A stretch of 64,000 nt of DNA, taken from NCBI GenBank assembly GCA_025174535.1, contig JALBUN010000048.1, positions 2,170,001-2,234,000 of the forward strand. Reading direction: 5' to 3'. The notes under the pieces are model-generated. The model searched no databases, was not told where the DNA came from, and worked only from the letters and a program-made list of their open reading frames with translations. A program made the position numbers and the translations under genes. Every line of letters begins with the position of its first letter. The stretch's first letter is position 1. Source of the DNA: Cantharellus purpuraceus (taxonomy: Eukaryota; Basidiomycota; Agaricomycetes; Cantharellales; Hydnaceae). Below are positions 46,873 through 58,970 of this stretch, one piece after another.

Positions 46873-47989
46873 ATGGAACCTCCACCAACTCCTGGCGAGA
46901 TGCTTCCCGTTGAATTGGTCTATGATATTATTATTGATATATTCTCCGAATATCTGCACCATTCTCTCACCGGCGTCGAGCCCCCCAATTGGAATGCATT
47001 TGCCGTCATTCCAACCATCTCGCGTGTCTTCCACTCTCTCAGTGAACCACTTTTCCGCAAAATATTTGGAGAACAAGATCCAGAATCAGTGGAGTATGTC
47101 CCAAGTGTAAGATAGTCATAGACTTGGCTCTCATTATTATTTTCAGCCTCGCCGCACGCAAGCAACGCTATGCTGCTTCAAAGTCATTCTGGGCGAAAAC
47201 TCAGTTGCAACCTTGCCCCCAATGGGATCCTGAAGCAGAAGCATTCTCTGCCGAAGAAATTCCAAGACCTTACAAAACACTTCCCCAGTCTAGCATCTTG
47301 GGTGTCTATGACTTGGTAGCTCGTAGCCGCTATTTTTTCAACACAAAAGCGACGCACGTTGAGGATCAAGAAACAATGTGCACGTTACGTCTATGGTGCC
47401 CCTACATGGGCCAAGCCCTGAGAATGTGTGACAAGATCTTCCCTCACCGTCTGCTTTCGCTCGTCGCTCCTCATGTGGCAGAACAAACAACTTACTGCTA
47501 TTCGAGTGAGTCCTTAAGTCATCTCTACCTGGAAAATTGTTTTAAGCTACCTCACCAGTGGAATGCGTCGATGGTGTGAAGACCGCTATAGACAACCTGT
47601 TGAAACCTCCAGAGTGGCTCAACTTTTTCAGCATTGAGGTACTCTGTTTGCATCTTCGCTGATGGAAAACGGCTCATTCTTCGAAGTCATATGTTAACCA
47701 GAATTTAGTCAGTCTTAACTCTCTCGAAGAGAATAAATGGAATTTTCTATGGCTTGGCGGGTATGTTTCCAAGACAAACACTATGTGTATCACTCCGACC
47801 CGTCAAATGCTCGAGGTAACAATAATCTTATCTCAACATTAACAGGGTTGACATGTTTCTACACAGCAAACCAAAATACTCGAAACCCTCACCGTGGTTG
47901 CGGCGTACGATTGGCAAGATGACCGCCACGGCATCAAAGACCGCGCCGAAGCCCTTTACAAGCTATATGCTGCTCGCGTCCAAGCCTGA
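46873..47989 (+). CDS. Probable F-box-like protein
   Basis: The first exon reads MEPPPTPGEMLPVELVYDII, the opening of many agaricomycete F-box-like proteins (LPxELxxxI), then FHSLSEPLFRKIFGE. A 53-nt intron joins it to a long exon (SLAARKQRYAASKSFW to QTTYCYS). Further exons give VDGVKTAIDNLLKPPEWLN and NSLEENKWNFLWL. For the last part two readings exist: one ends LETLTVVAAYDWQDDRHG...LYAARVQA (stop at 47,987-47,989), the other continues to 48,098; I favour the first because it is more protein-like, but the joining frame is not certain. F-box proteins of this kind act as substrate adaptors of SCF ubiquitin ligases; the specific role is unknown. Confidence 0.55.
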
Positions 47990-48993
47990 AGGAGATGAAT
48001 ACCTGAAACTCGACTTCTGTGGTAAAAATTTACGGTCGGAAAAGACTGATCGAGAGACACTTCCCCTACATACATCCATGCATCATTCACTATTCTGACC
48101 TTTTCGCACTATATAGACGCCTTTCCATTGTAGAAGCTGTTTGAACCAATGTTTCCATATTCACTTAGAAGCCTTCCCACACGATCTTCCACTACCGTAG
48201 ACATTCCGTAGTTAGCTCGCTCGCATGCCATTGTACGTAGTTTCCATGGCTTATGAATGATTAGCAATGTCTTAATAGCAACTTCTGAACCTAGACTAGT
48301 CACCGTAGACAGAGCGTGCTCAGCTCTGTTTAAGGTAGAAGTGACGCCAACCCCTAAGACCAAAAGAAGACAATATGTATCAGTGTCAGGGGGAGAAGCA
48401 ACTATAGCGGCGAAAATTTTGCAATATGGTTCTTCAAGTAATGCATATAGCACCACGAGCTTAAGATCCGGATAGCCTCTCTGTGTGACAGGACTTGCGA
48501 TTCGTCATCATCTTCTCCGAACACACCCATCGCCCTTTGTACCCATCTTGATCTCTGGCAGTAGTGATCGCAATCGAAGGAAAAAACAGCAGTGCTCCTT
48601 TGAAATTTGAAGAAGTTAGAAAAGATGGGAGAGCTCTCTGATTCCCGCTATGTAATAGACAGTCTTGAAATAACCAGGCGAGCGGCCAAGTCCCGTAGAT
48701 GATATCTACACGTTGTGAGCACTTTCGGTTAATTAAAATCCCTATCCGAGAAAGGCTCAGGCTCGAAGCATGATCGGACATTGCCATTTGTGCCAGTGCA
48801 AGCATACACACTCCAAGAGAGATGATGTCAATTGGGCGCTCTACAAGTCGGAGTTTGCACGAAAACGCGGTCACGTGATATACTCGAACAAAGCTTACTT
48901 AAGCAGAGGCGTTTCTCAATGTCCTGATAAGTCACGTCCACCTTCGACGTTTTCACGCACTTTTGATCGCAACGCTCGATTATTTTTATTCTA
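47990..48993. other. Intergenic before PIF1
   Basis: About 1 kb. It includes the 3' end of the F-box-like gene and the PIF1 promoter. An open minus-strand stretch (48,461-48,874) begins with GTG and matches nothing known. Confidence 0.45.
48871..48878. promoter_or_regulatory. TCACGTGA palindrome (E-box) upstream of PIF1
   Basis: A perfect 8-bp palindrome containing CACGTG, the bHLH/Cbf1-type site, 116 bp upstream of the PIF1 start codon. It is directly preceded by AACGCGG. Function is inferred from position only. Confidence 0.35.
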
Positions 48994-51190
48994 ATGGCGC
49001 TTACAACGTTGAACGGACAGGAAGGTAAACAACCTATATCAGGCCTTAGAAATCTCAAACGCGATTGGTCTGGCTCTCAACCCCCATCGGCCAACAGTCA
49101 AGCCTCTCAGCCAATTGAATGGCCATCCTCACCAGAACGTCCTTCTCGTCCTAAAATCGCGAAGCCGGCAGGTTATGATGATCGTGTAGCACGTATTCAA
49201 GCTGTGTTAGAGTCCAATCGCCAATCATCACAGAGCGTACTCTCTCCTGCATCTTCTGTTCCTCAGAAAAGAGAATCAGAGATTGGAGGCTCTGCGCATG
49301 GCCCTGTGGCAAAAAAACGAGTCTTGCCTGCAAGCTGGGGCTGTGACAATGTTAAACAGGCGTCACGGTACGCTCATACTCCAGACTCAACTACCCCTAC
49401 ACCCTCATTCGGATCTGCATCCATTGCTCCACGGCCATTTTCTCCATCTACGGAGGGCGAGGTGGAACCCCCTGCTGTCGCACGTATCTTCTTGAGTATC
49501 GAGCAGCAGCAGATCCTCAAACTAGTTGAAGCTGGAAACAATGTCTTTTTCACAGGTTCAGCTGGTAAGTTAGGCTAAAACAATTAATGAGATTTCGCCT
49601 GTCACATATGCATGTAGGAACCGGAAAATCTGTGCTGCTTCGCGAAATTATTAAGACTCTTCGCAGAAAATACCGCACAAGCAATGATGCTGTCGCCATC
49701 ACTGCCTCGACAGGCATTGCAGCTTGTAACATAGGAGGCGTTACGCTCCATTCATTTGGCGGCATTGGCCTCGGTTTGGAAAACCCCGATCAGCTCGCAA
49801 CCAAGATCAAGCGCAGCAAAAAGGCCGTCACTCGGTGGCTAAGAACTCAAGTATTGATAATGGACGAAAGTAAGGCCTGGTTCCACTCATCTTTACGCAT
49901 GGTCTGAGAGTATATAGTATCGATGGTTGAGGGTGACTTGTTCGACAAATTGGAGCGCATTGCATGCATCTTGCGCAAGAATAACAGACCATTTGGTGGC
50001 ATTCAGCTCGTTGTCACTGGCGACTTTTTTCAGCTCCCGCCCGTTATGAAAGGCGGTCAAGTCAAGTTCGCATTCGAGGCGCAAAAGTGGGGCGAATGTA
50101 TTCACCGCACTTTTAATCTTACCAAAGTATTTAGACAAAAAGATCAGGGTGCGTCGTGTATCGTGTTTCTCTGAACGGCCTTTTCTGAATTCAACGACAG
50201 AGTTTGTTGATATGTTGAATGAAATGCGATTCGGCCGGTTGAGTCAAGCTTCCATCGCCAAGTTCAAATCACTTTCCCGCCCTGTCGTATATAATGATGG
50301 GATTGAGCCTACTGAACTGTGCGTATTAGACCATTTCAACCCCTCTAGCTTACGTTATCACAGTTACCCTCGCCGCGAGGACGTTGATCGTGCGAACAAA
50401 GCGCGCATGCAAACTCTTCGAGGGGAAGTGCACACGTATTGGGCTTCGGACACTGGCTCAGCGGACAAGGAGTATCGTGCCAAACAGCTATCAAATTTGA
50501 TGGCTCCTCCAGAGTTGCAACTTAGGATCGACTCTCAGGTTATGCTGATCAAAAACACTGACGAGACGCTTGTCAATGGGAGTATGGGCAAGGTGGTGAA
50601 GTTTGTTGACCCTACGACATTGAACAAGCCAGAGGCACCTGATGAGGAGGGGAAGCCAAAGAAACCTAAAAGTGCAGGAGTTGGAGGGGTAAAATATCCG
50701 CTGGTAAAGTTTCCTATCCAGGGACAGCCTGGTCAGTATAGAGAGGTGATGATCCAGCCGGAGACATGGAAAATTGAGTTGCCAAACGGTGAAGTGCAGG
50801 CAAGCAGATCACAAGTAAGTCAATAAATACTCTCACTGCGTACACTACTGATTTCGCTATAGCTTCCTCTTATTCTTGCATGGGCTATGTCAATTCACAA
50901 GTCCCAGGGACAGACATTAGACCGTGTCAGAGTCGACCTCAATAAAGTCTTTGAGAAAGGTTTGTGAGTTTCGGATCCTGCATTTAGCGACTTCCCATGG
51001 TCCACAGGTCAAGCGTATGTAGCACTTTCACGTGCTACCTCCCTACAAGGTCTAGAGGTCTTTGGGTTTGATCCCGCCAAGGTTGGAGTAACACCTTTCG
51101 ACATTTCTGTGGCTAACGTGATACTAGGTACAAGCGCATCCAAAGGTAGCAAATTGGAGCATGACGCTCGAGTCCATTGCAAATGCATGA
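48994..51190 (+). CDS. PIF1: PIF1 5'-3' DNA helicase
   Basis: PIF1 unwinds G-quadruplexes and DNA-RNA hybrids, removes telomerase and maintains mitochondrial DNA. The N-terminus ([17 protein letters not shown] to about residue 165) is disordered and Ser/Pro-rich. Helicase motifs appear in order: [17 protein letters not shown] (Walker A, split by an intron), [42 protein letters not shown] (Walker B, split by an intron), [58 protein letters not shown] and [16 protein letters not shown]. The last intron (about 47 nt, from 51,082) must be removed to reach the family ending [15 protein letters not shown]; without it the frame drifts into an unrelated tail. A candidate E-box lies upstream. Confidence 0.95.
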
Positions 51191-52045
51191 AGCCTTGACA
51201 TATGTATTCGTTGTTCCCGTTCCTTCCTGGACTTGGGACGTCGTATATATATATACACTTGAAGCACTTTGTAGAATACAGCATGCGCACTTGATGGCAC
51301 GCGCAACCTGGGGCCGGCATGTAGCTGAGGGTATATCCCATCACCCTGAGCGCTGCGTCACGACAGGCACTGGCATAGGGTCTTGTGAGGGTGATTGGAG
51401 CCACAAGCTAATTAAACTGGTAAAAAGCATCCTTAGCCACAACCAAATTGAAAAAACTTTTAAGTACGAGCTGGCATAAACGACAGAGCAAGGCGGGCAA
51501 ATTTCTGACCGTTGTGAAAGCGGAGCGACGAGTATGCCACGAATGTTTCAGTCATGGTAACAAGCGTGTCAGGTTAATTAAGTCACAGAAACACAGTTAT
51601 GGTATCAACTGTCAGAGGTGCCCTGGCTAAATGCAGGCCCTACTACCTACATACTGGGATGTGGTAGGTTTTGCGGCGCCGCTTTCGTCGACAAGAGGGA
51701 GTTCGACAGTCATTAGAGGCCAAATAGAAGAGCTAATAGTGTATGCTGGGGCTTAGAATATTCTAGACATGTCGAGTTGAACAATATTGCTAAATCACTG
51801 GCGTTATCTTTGGGCCAGCTGTTTATGAAAGTACCGCATGTTGAAGGCGACCACCAGGGTCCAGAGATGCACTGATAACCATAGCCATTCAAGACATGAT
51901 ACAAGGTACACTTGCTGTCCCATACAGTAGTAACTGGTGCTTGATGCTTGATGCAGATGGTCAGAGCTTAGCTTACATAATTTCACGTCATTAGGCTGAC
52001 CTCAGTGACCTGCCGCTTCACGCAGTTCACCTCAGGACCTTTCCT
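51191..52045. other. Intergenic between PIF1 and M20 copy 2
   Basis: About 850 bp with no gene seen. I looked for a match to the flank of M20 copy 1 (methyltransferase or U2AF65 remnants) and saw none. Confidence 0.45.
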
Positions 52046-54154
52046 ATGTCTGATACATCACCTCCAGAATATGATAATTCTACATCTGTAAATGTCATTT
52101 CCCTGAAATATCCCTCCTGGTTTAGCAGTTAGTACTAATCACCATGTTCCCTCTCAGACAAACATGGGTGAGTCGTGCTAAACCGCCGCTTGTACAATCT
52201 CTCGAGCTTCGAGATTGGATCAGGTGGAAGATGGGACAATGGAGAAATTTTCGGTGCCCGTGGTATCTTCAGACCTGAAGTCTTGAAGACCATTCATGAA
52301 GAAATTGACAAACTCAGTCCTGATCTCCGAGATCTTAGTCTCAAAATACACGGCGAGTTCATCCATAAACCTCCCTTTTGCCTCTAATTTCCCCACAGAC
52401 CATCCGGAATTAGCTTTTGAGGAAAAGTTCGCCAACGTCAACTGTATTTGCCTACCTCTGGTTGATTCTCCAGGCTCTTAGATATGCACATGATACTCTC
52501 ACTGAATTCATGTCATCGCGTGGTTTTTCTGTCACCCCGCATTACTTGGATCTCAATACGGCTTGGAGAGCCACGTTTTCTCGCGGAAGCGGCGGGCGTG
52601 TCATCGGTGTCAATTCCGAAATGGATGCACTACCAGGTATCGGCCATGCGTGCGGGCACAACCTGGTACGAAGTCTTAGTTGCGTTAACTTCAGGTAATA
52701 TACTGTTTTTCAGATAGCCATAGTCGGCGTAGGTGTGAGTCTTGCCATCAAGGCAGCGCTTCAGAAGCACAATGTTGCCGGGGGGATTGTACTACTCGGT
52801 ACTCCTGGTAAGGTGGAAATGCGAATAAGTGATATACCTGGTACCTATTCCAATGACATTGTCCCAAAGCGGAAGAAAGTGGTAATGGAAAGGTCATTTT
52901 ACTTGAACGTGGTGGATACAAAGAAATGGACGCCTGCGTTATGTATAGTCGAATGATGGTAAAGCCGTGCAGATTCTTACTCCCAAATGTAGGGCTCATC
53001 CCGGAGCTGGTGCACCACGGACAGCCGGAACAGGACCCTGCAGGGCACTTCAGCCTATGACAGTAGAGTTTTTCGGGCACACGTACGATTTCCTGTTGTA
53101 ATTCAGACAACAGCTGACTTCTCCAGTGCCCATGCTTCTGCTGCTCCATGGGAGGGGCAAAATGCACTAGATGCTGCATTTTCTGCATATTCCAGCATTT
53201 CCGTTCTGAGGCAGCAAATCCATCCCAGCCACCGAGTGCATGGAATAGTGGAAGGCAGAGATTGGGCAGCTAACAGTACCCATTTGTTTTGTATACTCAT
53301 TTCTCTACTGATTGACCTCAGTTATCCCGGATTATGCCAAAATGACGTGGATTGTGCGGGCTCCTACTTGGCAGGAGACCACTGTGTTAAGAGATAGGGT
53401 TATTAAATGCTTCCAGTACGCGTTTTATTTCCACCGACTCTACAGACTCTTGACGTTTGACCATATTAGAGCTGCTGCCCTTGCCACCGACACCAAAGTC
53501 GTCATAACGCTACAAAAAGCAATGTATGATCTTGTGCAGAACCAGATCCTAGGTACACCAGCCCTCATTGCTCATACCCCACGTGTCGTTCAATTTTTCT
53601 GCAGCCCAAAATTTTTCGAATGTTCTATCAGAGAAGTATGACTTTCAAGTAAGCCCCATTGTGGAAGGGGCAATCGGAGGCAGCACCGATTTTGTGAGGG
53701 ACTATATTGAACGATTAAACAGAGCCTCCTGATTATGATCTTTCAGGGAAACATAACATATGGTTAGCGGTCTGCACCGAAATGAATACGGAACCTTACC
53801 CATAGCATTGCCACAGCGGTCCCAGCAATTCACCCCTCGTATGGAAAGTATAAATATCAGTGCTTAAGCCACACTGTCGCCAAACTGACAAGCGGTGGTC
53901 TTAGCCATTCCAACTGAACCCAATGGCGGGAATCACACGCCATCGTTTGCAGCCTCGGCTGGAACACCAGAGGCGCATGAAGCAAGTCTTGTCATTATGA
54001 AGGCTTTGGCTCACACGGGGTTCCGAGTAATCAATGACAGCGATTTCTTTGAGAAGGTGAATGCATGTCAAAGGCGTGCGTCTTCTAACTGACTGTACGT
54101 CCACGCTAGGTGAAACATTCTTTCGATGAAAAGAAGAAGGCAATGGGGATGTAG
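52046..54154 (+). CDS. M20-family amidohydrolase/peptidase, copy 2
   Basis: A close paralogue of the minus-strand gene at 30,904-33,013. Start [14 protein letters not shown], then with the same intron positions [56 protein letters not shown] (metal ligands), [13 protein letters not shown] (catalytic Glu), [54 protein letters not shown] and [18 protein letters not shown]. The end is [14 protein letters not shown]. At the exon ending HPSY the donor position reads GAAAGT (53,844-53,849), so the GT donor seems lost; using the earlier acceptor (after CCATAG) and the next GT donor (GGAAA-GTATAA) restores an open frame but replaces about 15 residues ([16 protein letters not shown]). Aligned exon pieces share 21 of 25 and 22 of 27 residues with copy 1. 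Confidence 0.82.
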
Positions 54155-55687
54155 GATGCAATTGAGTTTGACAACCTTTCTTTACTTCCAAGTCGCTGGG
54201 GATGGCATCATCTTCAGTCCTGTTGTGGTGTGTTTGTACGTTGAATGTTGCTGAGTCTATTCTTGTGCGATCAATGACATTGCTCTATCGTGATTCGTAA
54301 ATACCCCTGGGCTTTTAGATTTGAAGCTTGAAGCTCGAAGGCCGGACAGGTTAAGTCATACTCGGTGGAGGCTTAGCTGATAATTCTACCGAAAGCAGCT
54401 GCTAACCAAGGCCTCCGCACGGTGTGCGTGACGTCACTAGACATTTCAACGCTTTGAGCTTGACGCGAATGTGCAACCTATTCAAATCGAATGAACTGCT
54501 GGCAAATTTCCTTAACGCTAAAGTGCATTTCAACCATCACATCCAAGTTCACGAACAAGCGGTTATCGATGCTGTTATTGCTCGGGTATCTTGTATGCCG
54601 ATAGTCAACATGTCGTTGATGGGTTCAACCCCTTTCTATTCGATGAGATAAAGCTGAGCTATGAGAATCTTGGCCTGATACTCTGGCAGAGCAAGAATGA
54701 CACCTCTTTCAGACAAGCCTAAAGAGAATCTCTTCGATGCTATGACATGTATAAACTCTAGAATTGGGGGAAGGTGATGCTGCTATTCCACTTACGATCC
54801 CATCTATTAAAATGCAATGTCATCGTTTACGAGGTCTGGTGTGTGGGCAATTTACCTGACATCTTCAACCCTGTGGAATTGTCACAGAAAAACACTTGGG
54901 CCTGCACCCTGCAGCCTTCATACGCTGGTAGGCAACCTATGGGGGCCAATTTGTGGACAAGCACCTGAGGAGGAGGGTGAATCCAGGTGCTGCTACCGAT
55001 GTTGGTCACTGGAGCCGCTGGGCTATTAATGAACGATGATGCATGGAGGAAGTGAGCACATTGACTGGTTGACTGGGCGGGCATCATTAAGCGCGCACTA
55101 TAGGAAGAGATACTCATAAGTGATCCATGAGGCAGTCTTCCTTGTGCTAAACTCATGTTCATAGTCCTCGTGGGTCGGAGATCCTCGCACTGTCTGACAT
55201 CCGAAAGCACAATGACATCCCTATATACTCGTCGACTATGACTGGTCGTATCGAAGCGATGGATTGTCAGTTACTGTGAGCACTTAGACTCGGCACAACC
55301 CTCCTTACAACGAATACATATACGTATAATCCTCTCATATACATGTACTAGTCGTCTCGGTCGTAGTCCTTATGGCTGCCCAAATAATATCCGCTGCCAA
55401 ACCCCGTTTCTTGCAATAATATTATGTTTTAGTGTGATGGCATGCAGATGCACATGTAGGTAGTCAGTATTCTGCGTTGATTCTGCGGCGTCACGTAACG
55501 CGTCACACACAGGCCACCACTAGTTTAAGGAACACGGTGTCTACAGCGCCATTAATTGGGAACTCGCAGTTGCAATCGCGTCGAATAGGTGCAGCGCTGG
55601 ATCAGTTGGGGCTCACTTTTCTGGCGGCTTTTGTCGAACACGCCCATACCCCAACCGTGCCACTTGAAACCTGTCAAGGTACAACTA
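54155..55687. other. Intergenic before the E(z) gene
   Basis: 1.5 kb without a supportable gene. An open plus-strand stretch (54,424-54,651) and a minus-strand stretch (54,827-55,210) resemble no family. An upstream exon of the E(z) gene could lie in 55,477-55,687, where the frame is open but has no ATG. Confidence 0.4.
55498..55503. promoter_or_regulatory. ACGCGT (MCB-type) element upstream of E(z)
   Basis: The MluI cell-cycle box ACGCGT, bound by MBF at G1/S in fungi, lies 185 bp upstream of the proposed E(z) start codon, next to a second half-site-like TCACGTAACG. It may instead fall within an unrecognised 5' exon. Function is inference. Confidence 0.35.
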
Positions 55688-58467
55688 ATGCCGGAGAGTC
55701 CAACCTTGACAGTACCCGAACGTGTCCGCTTTGTGTATCAAGAAGTATGGCACGAATATTTTGACTGGGAACAGGGATATTGCAGGCAGATATTAACAGA
55801 CCTCGACCCGGGACCATCAGTTAGAGCAACAGCCCAACAATCTCCTGTGCTGGACGTGGAAGTGGCTGGAATCCTACAGGATACTTCTGGAGAGACGTCA
55901 TCAACGATCACTGATTGCATTCAACTCTGGCATTTCGATTCGGACACGGATTCCCCAACAACGGAGTTGCTATCATGCCCAACCTACTCATGCAAGTCAC
56001 TTGAGCCGCTTGAAGCTTATGAAGCATGTACCTATTCACACAAGAGCCTCTATGTTGCCGATGATACCTGCGAGAAACTGCCGTTTATGCCATTCTCGGA
56101 CGACCCGAAGTTCCCTGCTGCTGAGCTCTTCGAGTTGTACGATAGCACGGGTTGGGAGACTCGAAGAGATCCAGACCGTGCGCTGAAATTTTCCTCTCTT
56201 TTGACTGTTGCCAATAGCTCTCCTAGTCGATCTAATAGTTGCAGAAGCTGCACGTCGGCTGCATTTTCGCTTTGAAATTTCGTTCGCAGATATAGACGAG
56301 ACTGGAATTCTACCGACATCCATCGTCGAACGTCCTGAAAAGAAAGGCCTCTTGCTTATGCTCACTCAGCGGTGCGTCTCACTCAGTTCTTGGTAGCAAA
56401 GGTGCCCAATTGTTATGGCATAGCGACATGCTCCCTTGGCCAGGGTCCATACTATCCAATTTGCCTCTCCTCCCGAAAACTGATCGTCCTCCACCCACTT
56501 CACTTAAAAAGCGTGTAAATGGTCTTCGATATCTTTTCTGTGCCAATCTCAACTGTGTTGAGCCATATTGTCCAACCCATTGTAAGCATAAACTTTCCTT
56601 CTTTTCATCAATGGAGTAATCACCCACTATTCCACTATTCAAGTAAATTTGGACGAGCAAATCAAAGGTACTCAGAAACATATTGTAGATGGTGATGCCA
56701 AAGAGGTGGGAGATCAGCCATGTGGTCACGATTGTTACAAGTACCTTTCGGATCATAACGAGGTATAAACACAAATTGAGTCTTAATTGTGGACATGCAG
56801 GTTTCTTAAGTGACACTATTGTCTAGGGGCTGACTTACTGGGATGAAACAACGAGGGAAGACTTCGAATTTATACTTGATGGAGCAGCCGACTTGACCAG
56901 TTGTGACTTGGCTGTAGTATGTGACAAGCCATGCCGCGAGGTAGTACCTTTATCGTTTGAGCTGTTCGTTAGACTTACACATCATATTAGGTCTATACAC
57001 ATAGACGGCGTTATGTCACCGACGATCTCGACGCGCCAGTGTCTTCTGACAAAGGGAGCGATTCCGATTCCGATTCCGATTCTTTCAAAGAGAGACCAGT
57101 CTTTGGTATGTTGTCTACCTCATATTGGATGGCAACGTTCGACTCTATGTTCTTAGCCGATATTGTGCGCGGACCCAAGGCTTCTGACTACTTGCTGCCG
57201 TAGGTTCCCAAATATGTTGCACTCTCCAGTAATATGACATTGTACAGTTCCGAGATCTGTCAACATCTGGGAAAATGCGATTCTTTTGCCGACTGTCGTT
57301 GCTACCGCAAACAATTGCATTGCCATCGCAACTGCCGCTGCGAGTTGACTTGTATGTTCTTTCTGTTTTTGTTCCCTTTATTGGTTGATAGTGAGAGCTA
57401 CCGTTGTGACGTTTCAGGTCAGCGCCGACCCAAGGGGTGTCGTTGCCGGAGTTCAAGACGGAAAATGTGTAGGACTACAAAGTGTCCCTGTTTCAAAGCA
57501 GGACGGGAGTGTGACCCAGAGCTATGCCAGAAGTGTGGCGCAAAGTTGGCTTATATCAATTACTAACTCCTCTCTTTACTGATGATTATGGTTGGTACTT
57601 TGACACAGAGGTACAGTTGATCGTGTGGATACCATTTCAATCACTAACAATAGCTTTGCTCGTGGATGAAGACAGCAACAATAGCAACAAATGCAGTAAT
57701 AATGATCTACAGCATGGGAAGTCCAAGGTTAGAGCCTCCTCCTTCACTCAGGTCTCTCTGATGACTGAATGTATTCAGGCTCTAGAAGTCAAGGAAGGAG
57801 CGTTTGGTTTGGGTTTATTCCTGCTCGAACCGGCAAAGGCAGGCGATCTTATCGGAGGTGCGTGTTACGGGTTGTTGCTGGTCGGTGGATGTATATCAAA
57901 CTTCTTCAAGAGTATGTTGGAGAGATCATCAATGACAAGATGGCAGACGCTCGTGGGTACGTTACTTTGGCAATATTATTGTTGACAGGTAACTAACTAG
58001 CACAGAGTGCAAACTCGACACCTAGGCCGTAACTATCTCTTTGCTCTCAACGCGGAATGGACGATCGACGCGGCTCTCGTCGGTAACGAGACCAGATTCA
58101 TCAACCATGCGCAAGGTAGCTCAGCGAACTGCAGGGCGGAGGGTGCGTTTATTTCTTCTATAACTGGGTGTGATAATGCTGACCACCCATTTTCGAGCAG
58201 TTCGGGAGGTTAATGGTGACCATCGTATAGGTGTGCATCTTCCATTCTGTTTCGTCAAATCTTTCGATCCCGATGACGTTGCGTGTCTTCCAGGAATATA
58301 TGCTCGTGAGTGCACAATCACTATAGCCCTAAAACACGATTTTAACAAATTTATTTCCACTAGTCAATAAATTAATACAGCCAGGAGAGGAACTCTTCAT
58401 GGACTATGGCGAGGAGTATTTTACCAGTGACAAAGGTAGTACGCCAAGGGCATCGAGCAAAAGATGA
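55688..58467 (+). CDS. Polycomb E(z)-type histone H3K27 methyltransferase
   Basis: The catalytic subunit of PRC2 (EZH2/KMT6) trimethylates H3K27 for facultative silencing. The likely start is the ATG of MPESPTLTVPERVRFVYQEV; the frame upstream has no ATG, so an extra 5' exon is possible. Family landmarks follow in order: LFCANLNCVEPYCPTH (MCSS-type Cys motif, about 56,530-56,580), CGHDCYKYL, an acidic Ser-Asp repeat at 57,058-57,083, FEFILDGAADL, the Cys-rich CXC region (ADCRCYRKQLHCHRNCRC, then KGCRCRSSRRKMCRT and CPCFKAGRECDPELC), and the SET domain: GAFGLGLFLLEPAKAGDLIG, EYVGEIINDK, LGRNYLFALNAEW, NETRFINHAQG and GEELFMDYGEEYF. The NH motif and terminal YGEEY are kept, so it should be active. 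The simplest end is the TGA at 58,465-58,467; a further exon to 58,741 is possible. Confidence 0.9.
57058..57083 (+). repeat. Hexanucleotide repeat encoding Ser-Asp
   Basis: About four tandem GATTCC units within the E(z) gene, read in the coding frame as alternating Ser and Asp. Such a short coding microsatellite can change length between strains without breaking the frame. Confidence 0.6.
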
Positions 58468-58970
58468 CATGTTCGTCTGTGCTGCTCATGGACAGACATC
58501 ATATCAGGTGGGCGTGGTGATGAAACTATGTCATGTCTCACCAATGTGTTTCTGTCTTTCACATCGTCATGGTGCTGAAACTCGATCCAGAAGGATGCCC
58601 AGGGGAGCATCTCGATGGCCTTCTAATAATAAAAAATCCATGATTGGATATCCTCTCGCTCAATTGCCGTCTAATTCAGCCGAACTCTTGCTTGACTTCC
58701 ATGACCTGTATTATAGGTTCAAATCTGAGATCCATCACTAATTGATACTTATAATGACTGGTGACTCAGCCTGTAGACGCTTGCTTTAAGAGTGGCAAAG
58801 ACGGGTCTAACGTGACGGTTCTAGAAAAGAATAATTTTGACACATACACTGGTTAATATCAACAAGCGTTAGGTAGTGGATTTTATTGTGCCACAATATT
58901 GCCACCCATCAGTGTGCTGTCACGCGTGACTATTATTCATTGCCTTTGAAGAGCAAACCACTCACACTAT
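58468..58970. promoter_or_regulatory. Spacer between E(z) and RAD9
   Basis: This should hold the 3' end of the E(z) gene and the RAD9 promoter. An open stretch to 58,741 may be an alternative last E(z) exon. The MCB palindrome near the right end is listed separately. Confidence 0.45.
58919..58930. promoter_or_regulatory. Palindromic MCB element GTCACGCGTGAC
   Basis: A perfect 12-bp palindrome centred on ACGCGT (58,922-58,927), 40 bp upstream of the RAD9 start codon. ACGCGT is the binding site of the MBF G1/S transcription factor, whose targets in yeasts include DNA replication and repair genes. Role here is inferred from sequence and position. Confidence 0.5.

Noticed and set aside
58406..58741. 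111-codon frame overlapping the end of the E(z) SET domain
   Set aside because: The first part is out of frame with the SET domain; only its last portion could be an alternative final exon, noted under E(z).
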